Assembly: GCF_022747945.1 (NCBI RefSeq)
Contig: NZ_JALDST010000001.1
Location: 868,001 to 932,000, forward strand
DNA from: Micromonospora sp. R77
GTDB taxonomy: Bacteria > Actinomycetota > Actinomycetes > Mycobacteriales > Micromonosporaceae
DNA: 64,000 nucleotides
Direction: 5' to 3'
Shown here one piece after another: positions 31,123 through 40,081 of the stretch. Under the pieces are notes generated by a model, which did no database searches, was not told the origin of the DNA, and worked only from the letters and a program-made list of their open reading frames with translations. The position numbers were made by a program, and so were the translations under genes. Each line of letters starts with the position of its first letter. Within the stretch, counting starts at the first letter, position 1.

Positions 31123-32439
31123 TCAGAGGTGACGCTGCCGCCACCGGCTCTGGTCCGCCTCCACGGCGAGCTGCTCCTCCAGGGCGAGCTGTCGCACCTG
31201 CCGCCGCCGGCCGTCCTCGCTGAGCGTCTCGGCCACCACCGCGGCCAGGCAGAGCACCGCCAGCAGGGCCAGCGCCACCAGCTCCGGCAGCCGGGCGGCC
31301 ACCGGGGCGACCAGCGCGAGCAGCAGGACGGCCAGCAGCAGCGGCCGGTGCAGGACCCGCAGCGCGCGGAGCGCGCAGCCGACCAGGCTGAGCAGATAGA
31401 GCCCGACGCCGCCGTAGAGAACCGTGATCCAGAAGCCGCCCAGCGGCACGCCCCAGGGCGGTGAGTCCGGTGCCGCCGCCTCGGCCAGCAGGTCCTTGAT
31501 GCCGAGCGCGAAGAAGATGATCCCGGCGATCATCGGCAGGTGCAGCCAGGTGTAGACGTCCCGGGCCAGCCGGGCCCGGGCGGCCGGCTCGCGGGTGTGG
31601 TGCAGGACCTGCTCGACGGCGAACGCCAGGGTGTCGAAGTACGCCCACCAGAGCACCGCGGTGACCGCGATGCCGAGCACGGCGGCGACCACCACCGGGC
31701 CGGTCAGCGGCAGCCCGCTGATGAACTTCGGGCCGATCCCCAGCGCGATGATCGACTCACCGAGCGCGACCAGCACCATCAGCGCGTGCCGTTCCGCCCA
31801 GTGCCCGGCCGAGACGACCGCCCAGTACCCGCCGCCGAGCGTCATGCCGCCCCCGTACTCGACGGCCAGGGCGGCGCTCCAGAGCGCCAGCTGCAGGGCG
31901 ATCGCGGTCGGCCGGTCGGCGATCCGCTGCGGCACGGTCCCGGCGGTGGCCAGCAGCGCGGTCGCGGCCACCGCCAGGGCGGCGAGCAGCAGCCACCGGC
32001 GCAGCCCGGCCGGATCGCCGCGGGCCACCCAGCCGAAGATCGCGAGTTGCCCGGCGCGGACCAGGAAGTAGCAGGTGGCGAAGGTCAGTGGGCCGTTCAG
32101 CCCGCCGGGCCGGTCCACGAACGCGCCCGGCATGCTCAGCGACAGCAGGAAGGTGGCCGCCACGGTGACGAAGCCGACCACCGGGAGGATCCCCTGGTCG
32201 GCACGGACCGCGTTGCCGAGGCCGGCGAAGCCCGTCCAGCACCACCAGAGCAGGGCCAGCACCAGCAGGCAGCGGAACAGGTTGACCGGGGTGGGGCGGC
32301 TGGCGGTGAGGCTGGTGACGGTGAGGAACGCGAAGACGAAGACCAGGTCGTAGAAGAGTTCCAGCCGGGTGGTCCGGGACCCGGCCCCACCCGGCCGCAC
32401 CCCCTGCGACCACCGGGCCGCACCGCCACCGTTGCCCAC
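31123..32439 (-). CDS. LtrA family membrane protein (first of a tandem pair)
   Basis: 438 residues with about eleven hydrophobic segments. The family motif FYDLVFVFAFLTVTS is near residue 29 and the conserved ERHALMVLVALGESIIALG in the middle, as in 'low temperature requirement protein A'. The name comes from Listeria; the biochemical function is unknown. The paralogue follows directly upstream on the same strand (66 nt gap), so the two arose by duplication and may act together. Charged ends (RRRQVRQLALEEQ) are cytoplasmic. Confidence 0.88.
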   Translation of the reverse strand: MGNGGGAARWSQGVRPGGAGSRTTRLELFYDLVFVFAFLTVTSLTASRPTPVNLFRCLLVLALLWWCWTGFAGLGNAVRADQGILPVVGFVTVAATFLLSLSMPGAFVDRPGGLNGPLTFATCYFLVRAGQLAIFGWVARGDPAGLRRWLLLAALAVAATALLATAGTVPQRIADRPTAIALQLALWSAALAVEYGGGMTLGGGYWAVVSAGHWAERHALMVLVALGESIIALGIGPKFISGLPLTGPVVVAAVLGIAVTAVLWWAYFDTLAFAVEQVLHHTREPAARARLARDVYTWLHLPMIAGIIFFALGIKDLLAEAAAPDSPPWGVPLGGFWITVLYGGVGLYLLSLVGCALRALRVLHRPLLLAVLLLALVAPVAARLPELVALALLAVLCLAAVVAETLSEDGRRRQVRQLALEEQLAVEADQSRWRQRHL

Positions 32440-32504
32440 CCGCGCAGTCTCCCAGCCGGACCCCCGCTGTCAGGGCGGATCGGCCCGGCCGCCGCCCGCA
32501 GGGA

Positions 32505-33782
32505 TCAGCCCGGGTGCGCCGGCCCGGCCCCGTGCTCGGCGAGGAACTCCTCGCGCAGCGCCCGCCGGGCCGCGCCGAAGAGCACCACCTCGGTGCCGAC
32601 CATCCCCACGCAGACCAGCGCGAGCAGGCCGAGGGCCGCCAGGGCCGGCAGGTGGTCGGCCACCGGCAGCAGCACCACCAGCAGCACCATCGCCGCCACC
32701 CGGGGCCAGTTGACCGAGCCCATGTTGCGCAGCCGGAAGCCGAGGTGGCCGAGGAGATAGAGGATCACCCCGCCGTAGAGGGCGAGCAGGCCCAGCCCGT
32801 GCAGCGGGTCGGCGAGGGTGTGGTGGGTGCCGTCCCCGACGTACGCCAGGACCTTCTTGAAGCCCAGCGCGAGCAGGATGATTCCGGCGACCATCGGCAG
32901 GTGCAGGTAGGTGTAGGAGTCCCGGCCCAGCGCGGCCCGTTCGGCGCCCTCGGCGCGGGCCAGCACCCGCTCCGCGGCGATCGCCACCACGTCGAAGTAC
33001 GCCCACCACAGCGCGGCGGCGACCGCCACGCCGAGGAAGGAGGCCACGATGATCGGCCAGGAGATCGGCAGCGCGGTGACCCCGACGCCGATCGCGACCA
33101 GCGACTCACCGAGCGCCACGATGATGATCAGGCCGTGCCGTTCGGTCCAGTGCGCGGCCGAGAAGATCCGCCAGCCGCGCGCCCCGATCGCCATGATGCC
33201 GCCGTAGTCGATCGCCAGGGCGAGCACCCAGAGCAGGGTACGGAGCGCGACGACACGTCGCGGGTCGTCGCTGAGCTGCTGCGGCAGCAACGCGGCGGTG
33301 AAGAGCAGGGTGGCCCCGCCGAGCATCGGCCAGGTGGCGCGGGCCACCTGTCGGCGCAGGCCCTCGTCGTCCCGGGCGGCGTGCCGGTAGAGGACCAGGT
33401 GCAGCACCCGGACCACCAGGTAGCAGGCGGCGAAGACCACCGGGCCGGGCAGCCCGCCGCGCAGGTCGACGAAGGCCTCGGGAATGGTCACCGCGACGAC
33501 GAACATGGTGGCCATGACCGCGAAGAGGACCACCCGCACCACGCCCTCGTCGGCCCGTACGGTGTTGCCCAGCCAGGCGTAGCAGCACCAGCTCCACCAG
33601 AGCAGGGCCAGCACCAGCAGGCCCCGCCCCAGCCCGGACCAGGTGAGGTCGCCCGCCATCAACGCGGTCACCTGGGTGAGCGCATAGACGAAGACCAGGT
33701 CGAAGAAGAGCTCCAACGAGGTGACCGTGGAGCCCTCGGTCATCACCCGCATGCGCGGCGTGCGCCGCGTCCTGTCCGTCAC
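32505..33782 (-). CDS. LtrA family membrane protein (second of a tandem pair)
   Basis: 425 residues. It shares FFDLVFVYALTQVTAL, RADEGVVRVVLFA and ERHGLIIIVALGESLVAIG with its neighbour, and has the same multi-helix layout. GTG 33782 (MTDRTRRTPRMRV) is chosen; ATG 33752 (MRV) is an alternative. It lies between the MocR regulator and the first LtrA gene, all on the minus strand. The membrane substrate, if any, is unknown. Confidence 0.88.
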   Translation of the reverse strand: MTDRTRRTPRMRVMTEGSTVTSLELFFDLVFVYALTQVTALMAGDLTWSGLGRGLLVLALLWWSWCCYAWLGNTVRADEGVVRVVLFAVMATMFVVAVTIPEAFVDLRGGLPGPVVFAACYLVVRVLHLVLYRHAARDDEGLRRQVARATWPMLGGATLLFTAALLPQQLSDDPRRVVALRTLLWVLALAIDYGGIMAIGARGWRIFSAAHWTERHGLIIIVALGESLVAIGVGVTALPISWPIIVASFLGVAVAAALWWAYFDVVAIAAERVLARAEGAERAALGRDSYTYLHLPMVAGIILLALGFKKVLAYVGDGTHHTLADPLHGLGLLALYGGVILYLLGHLGFRLRNMGSVNWPRVAAMVLLVVLLPVADHLPALAALGLLALVCVGMVGTEVVLFGAARRALREEFLAEHGAGPAHPG

Positions 33783-33850
33783 GGCGGACAGTCTTCCAGC
33801 CGGCGTCCGGCGGCGACTCCTCCGGTCGTCCGGCGTGCCGGTCCCACCCG

Positions 33851-35308
33851 TCAGGCGATGACCGACGGCTCCCGCCACTGCGGGCGGCCCGCACGGTCCA
33901 GGTCGTAGCGGACCGCGGCGAGCCGGCCGACGGCCTCCGCCAGGTCCGCCGCGGGCAGCGTGAAGGGCAGTCGCAGGAAGCGCTCCAGGGTGCCGTCCAG
34001 GCCGAACCGGGGCCCGGGTGCCAGTCGTACGCCGGTCTCCTCGGCGGCGCGGGCCAGCGCGCTGGAGATCGGCCCGTCCAGCTCGACCCAGAGGGTGACG
34101 CCGCCCCGCGGCGCGGTGACCCGCCAGTCCGGCAACCGCTGGGCCAGCGCCTCGATCAGCGCGTCGCGCTGGGTGGCGAGCTGGGTGCGGCGGGCGGCCA
34201 CGATGGCCGGGGCGTCGGCCAGCAGGTGCACCGCGACGAGCTGGTCCAGCACCGGGCTGGCCATGTCGACGCCGACCCGGGCGGCGGCGAGCCGCTGCAC
34301 CTGGGGGGCGGAGGCGCGTACCCAGCCGATCCGCAGGCCGCCCCAGAAGGGCTTGCTCATCCCGCCGATGCTGATCACCCGGGAGTGCCGGTCGAAGGTG
34401 GCGACCGGCGGCGGCAGCTCGGTGCCGTCCAGTGGCAGGTCGACGAAGGACTCGTCGATCACCAGGTCGGTGCCGGCGGCGTGGGCCGCGCCGACCAGCC
34501 GCTCGCGCAGCTCGGTGGGCATCAGGTGACCGGTCGGGTTCTGGAACTCGGGGATCAGGTAGGCCAGCTTCGGCCGGCCCTGCCGGATGCTGCCCAGCAG
34601 CAGGTCGGCGTCCCAGCCGGTGCCGTCGGCGGCCAGGCCGTGGGTGGTGACCCGGGCCCGGCGGGCGGCGAGCGCCGCCAGGGCGTTGGGGTACGTCGGC
34701 GACTCGACCAGCACGCCGCCGCCGGGCGACAGCGCCAGGCGCAGCACCAGGTCCAAGGCGTGCTGGGTGCCGCTGGTCACCATGATCTGCTCGGGACTGG
34801 TCGGCAACCCCCGGGCCGTGTACGACCGGGCCACCGCCTCGCGCAGCTCGATGATCCCGGTCGGGTGGTAGCCGGCCCCGCCCAGGTAGCGCGGCAGGTC
34901 CTCGATGGCGGCCCGGGCGGCCGGGACGAGTTGCGGCGGGGCGGCCAGCGCGGCGACCCCGAGGTCGATCATGTCCCGGTCGTCCTGCGGGGTCCAGAGG
35001 CCGGTGCTGGCCATCCGGTGGTTGCCGGGCAGCATCGTCCAGCTGCCGGCGCCCCGCCGGCTGGCCAGGTGGCCGCTCTCCCGCAGCTCCCGGTACGCAG
35101 CGGTGACCGTGGTCCGGCTGATCCGCAGCGCCTCCGCCAGCTCCCGCTCGGCCGGCAGGCGTACCCCCAGCGGGAGCCGGCCGTCGGCGAGCAGCCCCCG
35201 GACCGCGGCCGCGAGCGCGGCGTAGTCCGGGCTGCGCCGCCGGCCGGGCAGGGCGTGCCACTGGCCGAGCAGCCGCGCCAGTTGAGCGCCACGCACCTGG
35301 CTCGTCAT
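33851..35308 (-). CDS. MocR-type (GntR/aminotransferase) regulator, YczR-like
   Basis: 485 residues. An N-terminal GntR winged helix (LPAERELAEALRISRTTVTA) is joined to a type I aminotransferase-like domain with FQNPTGHLMP and the PLP lysine in ISIGGMSKPFWGGLRIGW. MocR proteins sense PLP or an amino compound. This one diverges from a YczE-like membrane protein, the arrangement known for the YczR subgroup, so it probably regulates that gene. The ATG has GGAGGGG five nt upstream. Confidence 0.9.
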   Translation of the reverse strand: MTSQVRGAQLARLLGQWHALPGRRRSPDYAALAAAVRGLLADGRLPLGVRLPAERELAEALRISRTTVTAAYRELRESGHLASRRGAGSWTMLPGNHRMASTGLWTPQDDRDMIDLGVAALAAPPQLVPAARAAIEDLPRYLGGAGYHPTGIIELREAVARSYTARGLPTSPEQIMVTSGTQHALDLVLRLALSPGGGVLVESPTYPNALAALAARRARVTTHGLAADGTGWDADLLLGSIRQGRPKLAYLIPEFQNPTGHLMPTELRERLVGAAHAAGTDLVIDESFVDLPLDGTELPPPVATFDRHSRVISIGGMSKPFWGGLRIGWVRASAPQVQRLAAARVGVDMASPVLDQLVAVHLLADAPAIVAARRTQLATQRDALIEALAQRLPDWRVTAPRGGVTLWVELDGPISSALARAAEETGVRLAPGPRFGLDGTLERFLRLPFTLPAADLAEAVGRLAAVRYDLDRAGRPQWREPSVIA

Positions 35309-35323
35309 GGCCACCCCTCCGGA

Positions 35324-35351
35324 ATTGGCTTTAAGTATCGCTGAGATTGGC
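35324..35351. promoter_or_regulatory. Direct repeats ATTGGC in the MocR/YczE divergent region
   Basis: ATTGGC occurs at 35324-35329 and 35346-35351, 22 bp apart (two helical turns), and again at 35377-35382 just inside the next gene. MocR proteins typically bind direct repeats, so these are candidate binding sites. Confidence 0.5.
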
Positions 35352-35354
35352 ACC

Positions 35355-35360
35355 TAGGGT
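35355..35360 (+). promoter_or_regulatory. -10 box for a leaderless yczE-like mRNA
   Basis: TAGGGT is followed by seven nt and the ATG at 35368. It lies immediately after the second ATTGGC repeat. Confidence 0.55.
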
Positions 35361-35367
35361 GGCACGC

Positions 35368-36044
35368 ATGGCACCGATTGGCAATCTCCGGTACCGGCCA
35401 GTCCGCCGGTTGACCCAGCTCTACACCGGCCTCGCTCTCTACGGCGTCAGCATGGCGCTGATGATCCGCTCCGGGCTCGGCCTCGACCCGTGGGACGTGT
35501 TCCACCAGGGGCTGGCCCGGCAGACCGGGCTGTCCTTCGGCACCGTCACCATCGCCGTCGGCGCCGTCGTGCTGCTGCTCTGGATCCCGCTGCGCCAACG
35601 CCCGGGGCTCGGCACGATCAGCAACGTCCTGGTGATCGGCCTGGTGGTCGACGCCACCCTGGCCCTGCTGCCGGCCGGCGGGCCGTGGCCGCTGCGGGCC
35701 GGGCTGCTGGTCGTCGGCATCGTCGCCAACGGCGCCGCCACCGGGCTCTACCTCGGTGCCCGCCTCGGCCCCGGCCCCCGCGACGGCCTGATGACCGGCT
35801 ACGTGGCCCGCCGCCCCGGCCGCTCGGTACGCCTCGTCCGTACCGTCATCGAGGTCACCGTGCTGGCGCTCGGCTGGCTGCTCGGCGGCACCGTCGGCCT
35901 CGGCACGGTCGTGTACGCGCTCACCATCGGGCCGCTGGCCCAGTTCTTCATCCCGCTCTTCGCGGTGCCGCCGCGCCCGAGCCGGAGCCGGAGCCGGAGC
36001 CGACCGCGCTCCGCCCCACCGCCGGGGCCACCGAGACCGCCTGA
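35368..36044 (+). CDS. YczE/YitT-like membrane protein, frameshift near the C-terminus
   Basis: About 225 residues with five or six membrane segments (LTQLYTGLALYGVSMALMIR, LGTISNVLVIGLVVDATLAL, VIEVTVLALGWLLGGTVGLG and others). GLDPWDVFHQGLA and GPRDGLMTGYVAR are typical of the YczE group; function unknown. As sequenced the frame runs on to 36411, through the strong hairpin at 36208-36266. A one-base shift near 35970 instead gives an acidic repeat tail (PEPEPEPEPTALRPTAGATE) and a TGA at 36042-36044, which I think is the true end. Confidence 0.8.
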
Positions 36045-36207
36045 CGCCCGGCCACCCGGCCGCCCCGCCGCCTGCCGACCGCGCCCCTGTCCAGGGCCCG
36101 GCCACCGAGACCACCCGGCCCTGACTACCCGGCCGCCTCGCCGCCTGCCGACCGCGCTCCTGCCCACCCCCGCCCGCCGTGACCGCCCACCGGCCCACCA
36201 GATCGTG

Positions 36208-36266
36208 CTCGATCCTGGAGGTAGTGGCCTCCGCCGGCCGAGGAGGCCACTACCTCCAGGATCGAG
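36208..36266. terminator. Perfect 25-bp inverted repeat hairpin
   Basis: The arms at 36208-36232 and 36242-36266 are exact reverse complements, beginning CTCGATCCTGGAGGTAGTGG on the left, with a 9-nt loop (GCCGGCCGA). It follows the YczE-like gene and can terminate it, but the stem is unusually long and perfect and lacks a U-tract. The rest of 36045-36478 is GC-rich low-complexity sequence with no gene I can support. Confidence 0.75.
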
Positions 36267-36478
36267 TGCCGGGCCGGGCGGATCGCGCGGGCGGGGAGCG
36301 GCCGGGAGGGGTGGGGCGGTCCGGCGCGGGCGCGGTCGGTCGGGGTGGGCGGGGATGGTGACCGTGGGCGTGCCGGCCGCCACCGACCGGGATCGGCCCC
36401 ACGGGCCGTGAGCTGCGGTGACGCCTGATCGCAAAAGTAGGTGTTTTCTCTGCGGCCGGGGGCGGGCATCATTCGTGC

Positions 36479-36940
36479 ATGGGGGAGAACGGATGGCGCC
36501 GCACCGACGCCTGGATCTTCGTCTCACTGGTCATCGCGAGCGGTGCCGGACGGCACCGCCGGGCGGCCTCGACCCGGCGCCCCGAGGGGGTGCGGCTGAC
36601 TGACGTGCTCTCCACCGCCGACCACCTCAACCGGAGCATCCCCGAACGGCACGAGGTGGAGACCGCCGTGCGGCGCCTCGTCGGCGCCGGTCTGGTCAGC
36701 GTCTCCGACGGCTGGTTCCGGATCACCCCGGAGGGCGAACAGCTCTGGCGCAGCCGGCCGAGCGCCGGCCTGGCAACCACCGTGGACACCGTGCAGGGGG
36801 TGCTCAGCCGCCGGCACGAGCCGGGCACCGCCGAGTGGAGCCTCGCCGAGGACGACCACGCCGCCGCCGTGCAGGAGTACGTGGTCCGGTCGATCCCGTC
36901 CCCGCGCCGCTCCCCCGAGGGCCAATCCGGCCGCGACTGA
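36479..36940 (+). CDS. Hypothetical winged-helix-like protein
   Basis: 153 residues, not assigned to a named family. The segment VLSTADHLNRSIPERHEVET and the following AVRRLVGAGLVSVSDGWFRI and TPEGEQLW have the pattern of a winged helix with a C-terminal wing, as in PadR/MarR-like DNA-binding domains or archaeal-type winged helices. The last ~50 residues are polar. The ATG (MGENGWRRTDAW) follows an A/T-richer stretch at 36430-36478 that should contain the promoter. It is convergent with hisF. Confidence 0.65.
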   Translation: MGENGWRRTDAWIFVSLVIASGAGRHRRAASTRRPEGVRLTDVLSTADHLNRSIPERHEVETAVRRLVGAGLVSVSDGWFRITPEGEQLWRSRPSAGLATTVDTVQGVLSRRHEPGTAEWSLAEDDHAAAVQEYVVRSIPSPRRSPEGQSGRD

Positions 36941-37138
36941 CCCGCCCCGGCGGTCCTTCTGCGGGGCCGGGCCCTGAGGCCGGACGCCGAAACCGCCTGC
37001 TGGGCCCCGATCCCGAACGACCGGCCCGCCTTGTCACCCTTGGTGCCGGGCAGTCGGACGAGACGGCGGACGCCCAACCAGCCCCCGGTCGGGTTCTGGG
37101 GCGTCGACGGACTGGCGGGCCCCCGATACCTGGCGACC

Positions 37139-37160
37139 GGACCGCCCGCCGGGGCGGTCC
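37139..37160 (-). terminator. Hairpin downstream of hisF
   Basis: GGACCGCCC and GGGCGGTCC form a perfect 9-bp stem with a 4-nt loop about 28 nt after the hisF stop. The surrounding 36941-37188 is otherwise GC-rich and holds two copies of GGTGCCGGGC(A/G)GTCGG. Confidence 0.55.
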
Positions 37161-37188
37161 TGGTGCCGGGCGGTCGGCCGGGCCGGTG

Positions 37189-37956
37189 TCAGCGAACGGG
37201 GTGGCCGGCGACGCGCAGGGCGTCCTTGACCTCGCCCACGGTCAGCTCGCCGAAGTGGAAGACGCTCGCCGCCAGCACCGCGTCCGCGCCCGCGCCGATC
37301 GCCGGTGGGAAGTGCGCCACCTGACCGGCGCCGCCGCTGGCGATCACCGGCACGTCGACCACCGCGCGGACCGCCTCGATCAGCGCCAGGTCGAAGCCGG
37401 CCTTGGTGCCGTCCGCGTCCATCGAGTTGAGCAGGATCTCCCCCGCGCCCAGCTCGGCGCCGCGCGCCGCCCACTCGACGGCGTCGATGCCGGTGCCCCG
37501 GCGACCGCCGTGGGTGGTCACCTCGAAGCCGCTCGGCGTGGTGCCGGCCGGGGCCCGTCGTACGTCGAGGGAGAGGACGAGAACCTGCCGGCCGAACCGG
37601 TCGGCGATCTCGGCGATCAGCTCCGGGCGGGCGATCGCGGCGGTGTTCACCCCGACCTTGTCCGCCCCGGCGCGCAGCAGCGTGTCGACGTCGGCCACCT
37701 GGCGGACGCCGCCACCGACGGTGAGCGGGATGAAGACCGACTCGGCGGTGCGGCGGACCACGTCGAGCATGGTGCCGCGGTCGCTGGAGGAGGCGGTGAC
37801 GTCGAGGAAGGTCAGCTCGTCGGCGCCGGCCCGGTCGTACGCCGCCGCCAGCTCCACCGGGTCACCGGCGTCCCGCAGGTCGAGGAAGTTGACCCCCTTG
37901 ACCACGCGCCCGGCGTCCACGTCCAGACACGGGATCACCCGTACCGCCACCGTCAT
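37189..37956 (-). CDS. hisF: Imidazole glycerol phosphate synthase, cyclase subunit
   Basis: With HisH this subunit makes IGP and AICAR. It is 255 residues, a half-barrel duplicate fold, with the N-terminal catalytic Asp in [17 protein letters not shown], phosphate sites [11 protein letters not shown] and [14 protein letters not shown], and the second catalytic Asp in [13 protein letters not shown]. It is separated from hisH/hisA by about 2.2 kb of unrelated genes. The ATG lies six nt after TAGGCT, predicting its own leaderless transcript. Confidence 0.97.
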   Translation of the reverse strand: MTVAVRVIPCLDVDAGRVVKGVNFLDLRDAGDPVELAAAYDRAGADELTFLDVTASSSDRGTMLDVVRRTAESVFIPLTVGGGVRQVADVDTLLRAGADKVGVNTAAIARPELIAEIADRFGRQVLVLSLDVRRAPAGTTPSGFEVTTHGGRRGTGIDAVEWAARGAELGAGEILLNSMDADGTKAGFDLALIEAVRAVVDVPVIASGGAGQVAHFPPAIGAGADAVLAASVFHFGELTVGEVKDALRVAGHPVR

Positions 37957-37962
37957 GCCGCG

Positions 37963-37968
37963 AGCCTA
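37963..37968 (-). promoter_or_regulatory. -10 box for a leaderless hisF mRNA
   Basis: TAGGCT on the minus strand ends six nt before the hisF ATG. Confidence 0.6.
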
Positions 37969-38030
37969 TCCAACGCCGACGCGGCGGTGACCGACCTGTG
38001 AGGCCGGCCACCGCCGCGGCGGGTGGATGG

Positions 38031-39029
38031 TCAGACGCGGACGAGCATCTTGCCCAGGTTCTCGCCGCGCAGCAGGCCCAGGAACGCCTCCGGGGCGTTC
38101 TCGATGCCGTCGATCACGGTCTCGTCGTACGACAGCTTGCCGTCGCGCAGCCAGCCGGCCATGTCGGCGACGAACTGGTCGCGCAGGTGGCCGTGGTCGC
38201 CGACCAGGAAGCCGCGCAGGGTGAGCCGCTTGCCGATGACCAGCGCCAGGTTGCGCGGCGCGGCCGGCGGCTCGGTGGAGTTGTACTGCGCGATCATGCC
38301 GCAGATGGCGGCCCGGCCGTGCAGGTTCATCGCCCCGATGGCGGCCTCCAGGTGCTCACCGCCGACGTTGTCGAAGTAGACGTCGACGCCGTCCGGTGCG
38401 GCGGCCTTCAGCGAGTCCTTCACGGGGCCGTCGTGGTAGTCGAAGGCGGCGTCGAAGCCGAGCCCCTCCAGCCGCTCCACCTTGGCCTTGGAGCCGGCGC
38501 TGCCGACCACCCGGGCCGCGCCCCTGAGCTTGGCGATCTGGCCGACCATGCTGCCGACCGCGCCGGCCGCGCCGGAGACGAAGACCGTCTCCCCGGGCTT
38601 CATCGCGGCCACGTCGAGCAGCCCGGCGTACGCGGTGAGGCCGGTCATGCCGAGCACGCTCAGGTAGGCGCTCACCGGGGCGAGGGTCGGGTCGACCTTG
38701 CGGGCGGCCTTGGCGTCGACCAGCGCGTACTCGCGCCAGCCGAGGCCGTGCAGCACGGTGTCGCCGACGGCGATCCCGTCCGCCTCGCTCGCCACCACCT
38801 CGCCGATCGCGCCGCCGTCGAGCGGGGCGTCGAGCGCGAACGGCGGCACGTACGACTTCACGTCGTTCATCCGGCCCCGCATGTACGGGTCGACCGACAT
38901 GAACTGGTTGCGGACCACGATCTGGCCGGGGCCCGGGGTGGGCACCTCGGTCTCCACGAGGCGGAAGTTGTCGGCGGTGGGCCAGCCCTGCGGGCGGGAG
39001 GCCAGGTGGATCTCACGGTTGGTGCTCAT
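38031..39029 (-). CDS. NADP-dependent MDR oxidoreductase (prostaglandin/alkenal reductase-like)
   Basis: 332 residues of the zinc-free medium-chain dehydrogenase group. The N-terminal domain has NQFMSVDPYMRGRMND, typical of the leukotriene B4 dehydrogenase/2-alkenal reductase subfamily, and the Rossmann domain has TVFVSGAAGAVGSMVGQIAK and VDVYFDNVGGEHLEAA. It reduces alpha,beta-unsaturated carbonyls with NADPH. Together with ohr and ohrR just upstream on the same strand it fits detoxification of lipid-peroxidation products, and may be in the same transcript (47-nt gap). Confidence 0.9.
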   Translation of the reverse strand: MSTNREIHLASRPQGWPTADNFRLVETEVPTPGPGQIVVRNQFMSVDPYMRGRMNDVKSYVPPFALDAPLDGGAIGEVVASEADGIAVGDTVLHGLGWREYALVDAKAARKVDPTLAPVSAYLSVLGMTGLTAYAGLLDVAAMKPGETVFVSGAAGAVGSMVGQIAKLRGAARVVGSAGSKAKVERLEGLGFDAAFDYHDGPVKDSLKAAAPDGVDVYFDNVGGEHLEAAIGAMNLHGRAAICGMIAQYNSTEPPAAPRNLALVIGKRLTLRGFLVGDHGHLRDQFVADMAGWLRDGKLSYDETVIDGIENAPEAFLGLLRGENLGKMLVRV

Positions 39030-39076
39030 GCGCTGTCGTCCTTTCGTACGCGATGGTCGGGGTCGGTGGGCGGCGG

Positions 39077-39508
39077 TCAGGCCGCGGCGGCCTCGCGGAC
39101 GGTGAGGGCGACCTCGATGTTGCCACGGGTCGCGTTGGAGTAGGGGCAGACCTGGTGAGCCTGGGCCACCAGCTGCTCGGCGGCGGCGCGTTCGATCCCC
39201 GGCAGGTCCACCACGAGGGCGACGGTCAGGCCGAAGCCGCCGCTGCCGTTCGGCCCGATGCCGACCTGCGCGTCGACGACGGAGCCGGTGACGTCGGCCT
39301 TGGCCTTGCGGGCCACCAGCCGCAGCGCGGAGTGGAAGCAGGCCGCGTAGCCGGCGGCGAAGAGCTGCTCCGGGTTGGCCGCGCCACCCGTGCCGCCCAT
39401 CTCCTTCGGGATCGCCAGGTCCAGGTCGAGGGTGCCGTCGGAGGTGCGGACGTGCCCGTCCCGGCCGTCGCCGGTGGCCTGCGCGGACGCGGTGTAGAGG
39501 ACCTGCAT
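39077..39508 (-). CDS. ohr: Organic hydroperoxide resistance protein
   Basis: A 143-residue Ohr/OsmC peroxidase reducing organic peroxides through two cysteines: one in AAGYAACFHSALRL, the other in QAHQVCPYSNATRGN. The conserved Arg/Glu network of Ohr is consistent. ATG 39508 is chosen; GTG 39517 overlaps the ohrR stop (GTGA) but is only two nt from GGAG. The pairing with ohrR directly upstream shows it is the target of that regulator. Confidence 0.93.
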   Translation of the reverse strand: MQVLYTASAQATGDGRDGHVRTSDGTLDLDLAIPKEMGGTGGAANPEQLFAAGYAACFHSALRLVARKAKADVTGSVVDAQVGIGPNGSGGFGLTVALVVDLPGIERAAAEQLVAQAHQVCPYSNATRGNIEVALTVREAAAA

Positions 39509-39513
39509 GGTGG

Positions 39514-39960
39514 TCACTGCTCCTTCTGTCGGTGGATCGTCTCGGTGACCCGGGTGAGGGTGTCGCGCAGGCCGACCAGCTCGGTCTCGGTGAGGCCGGT
39601 GGCGCGGGCGACCCGCAGCGGCACCTCGTCCATCCGCTGCCGCAGGGCGGCACCGTCGGCGGTGAGCCCCACCTCCACCCGTCGCTCGTCGCGCGCGGCG
39701 CGGGTCCGGACCACCAGGCCCGCCGCCTCCAGCCGCTTGAGCAGCGGGGAGAGCGTGCCGGAGTCCAGCCGCAGCGCGGCACCCAGCTCGGAGACCGAGG
39801 GGGCGTCGTCGCCGCGCTCCCAGAGCACCAGCAGCACCAGGTACTGCGGGTAGGTCAGGCCGAACTCGTCGAGGATGGGCCGGTAGACGTCGGTGACGGC
39901 GCGCGACGCCGCATAGAGGGCGAAGCACACCTGCCGCCGCAGCACCAGATCATCGGTCAC
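39514..39960 (-). CDS. ohrR: MarR family organic peroxide sensor
   Basis: 148 residues. The reactive cysteine of OhrR is in [13 protein letters not shown] near the N-terminus. The winged helix ([20 protein letters not shown] and [15 protein letters not shown]) is typical. Oxidation of the cysteine by organic peroxide is known to release OhrR from DNA and raise ohr expression. The GTG start lies seven nt after TACGGT, so the mRNA is predicted leaderless; a TTG two codons upstream is in frame. The probable operator is GTTGTGCACAAC at 39986-39997. Confidence 0.92.
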   Translation of the reverse strand: MTDDLVLRRQVCFALYAASRAVTDVYRPILDEFGLTYPQYLVLLVLWERGDDAPSVSELGAALRLDSGTLSPLLKRLEAAGLVVRTRAARDERRVEVGLTADGAALRQRMDEVPLRVARATGLTETELVGLRDTLTRVTETIHRQKEQ

Positions 39961-39967
39961 GTCCAAA

Positions 39968-39973
39968 ACCGTA
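39968..39973 (-). promoter_or_regulatory. -10 box of ohrR-ohr
   Basis: TACGGT on the minus strand ends seven nt before the ohrR GTG. Confidence 0.5.
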
Positions 39974-39985
39974 GCGCGCGATTAA

Positions 39986-39997
39986 GTTGTGCACAAC
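39986..39997. promoter_or_regulatory. OhrR operator candidate
   Basis: GTTGTGCACAAC is a perfect 12-bp palindrome placed 12 bp upstream of the -10, over the -35 region of the ohrR promoter. Confidence 0.6.
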
Positions 39998-40081
39998 CGA
40001 CCGGGCCCACGATGTGGCCGCACCCACATCCCCGACATGACCCATCGCCAGCGACCCAGGGCGTCCGATGATCCACACAAA

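Noticed and set aside
36045..36411. Extended C-terminus of the YczE-like protein
   Set aside because: It passes through the perfect hairpin and is Pro/Arg low-complexity; the alternative frame gives a sensible acidic tail and stop.
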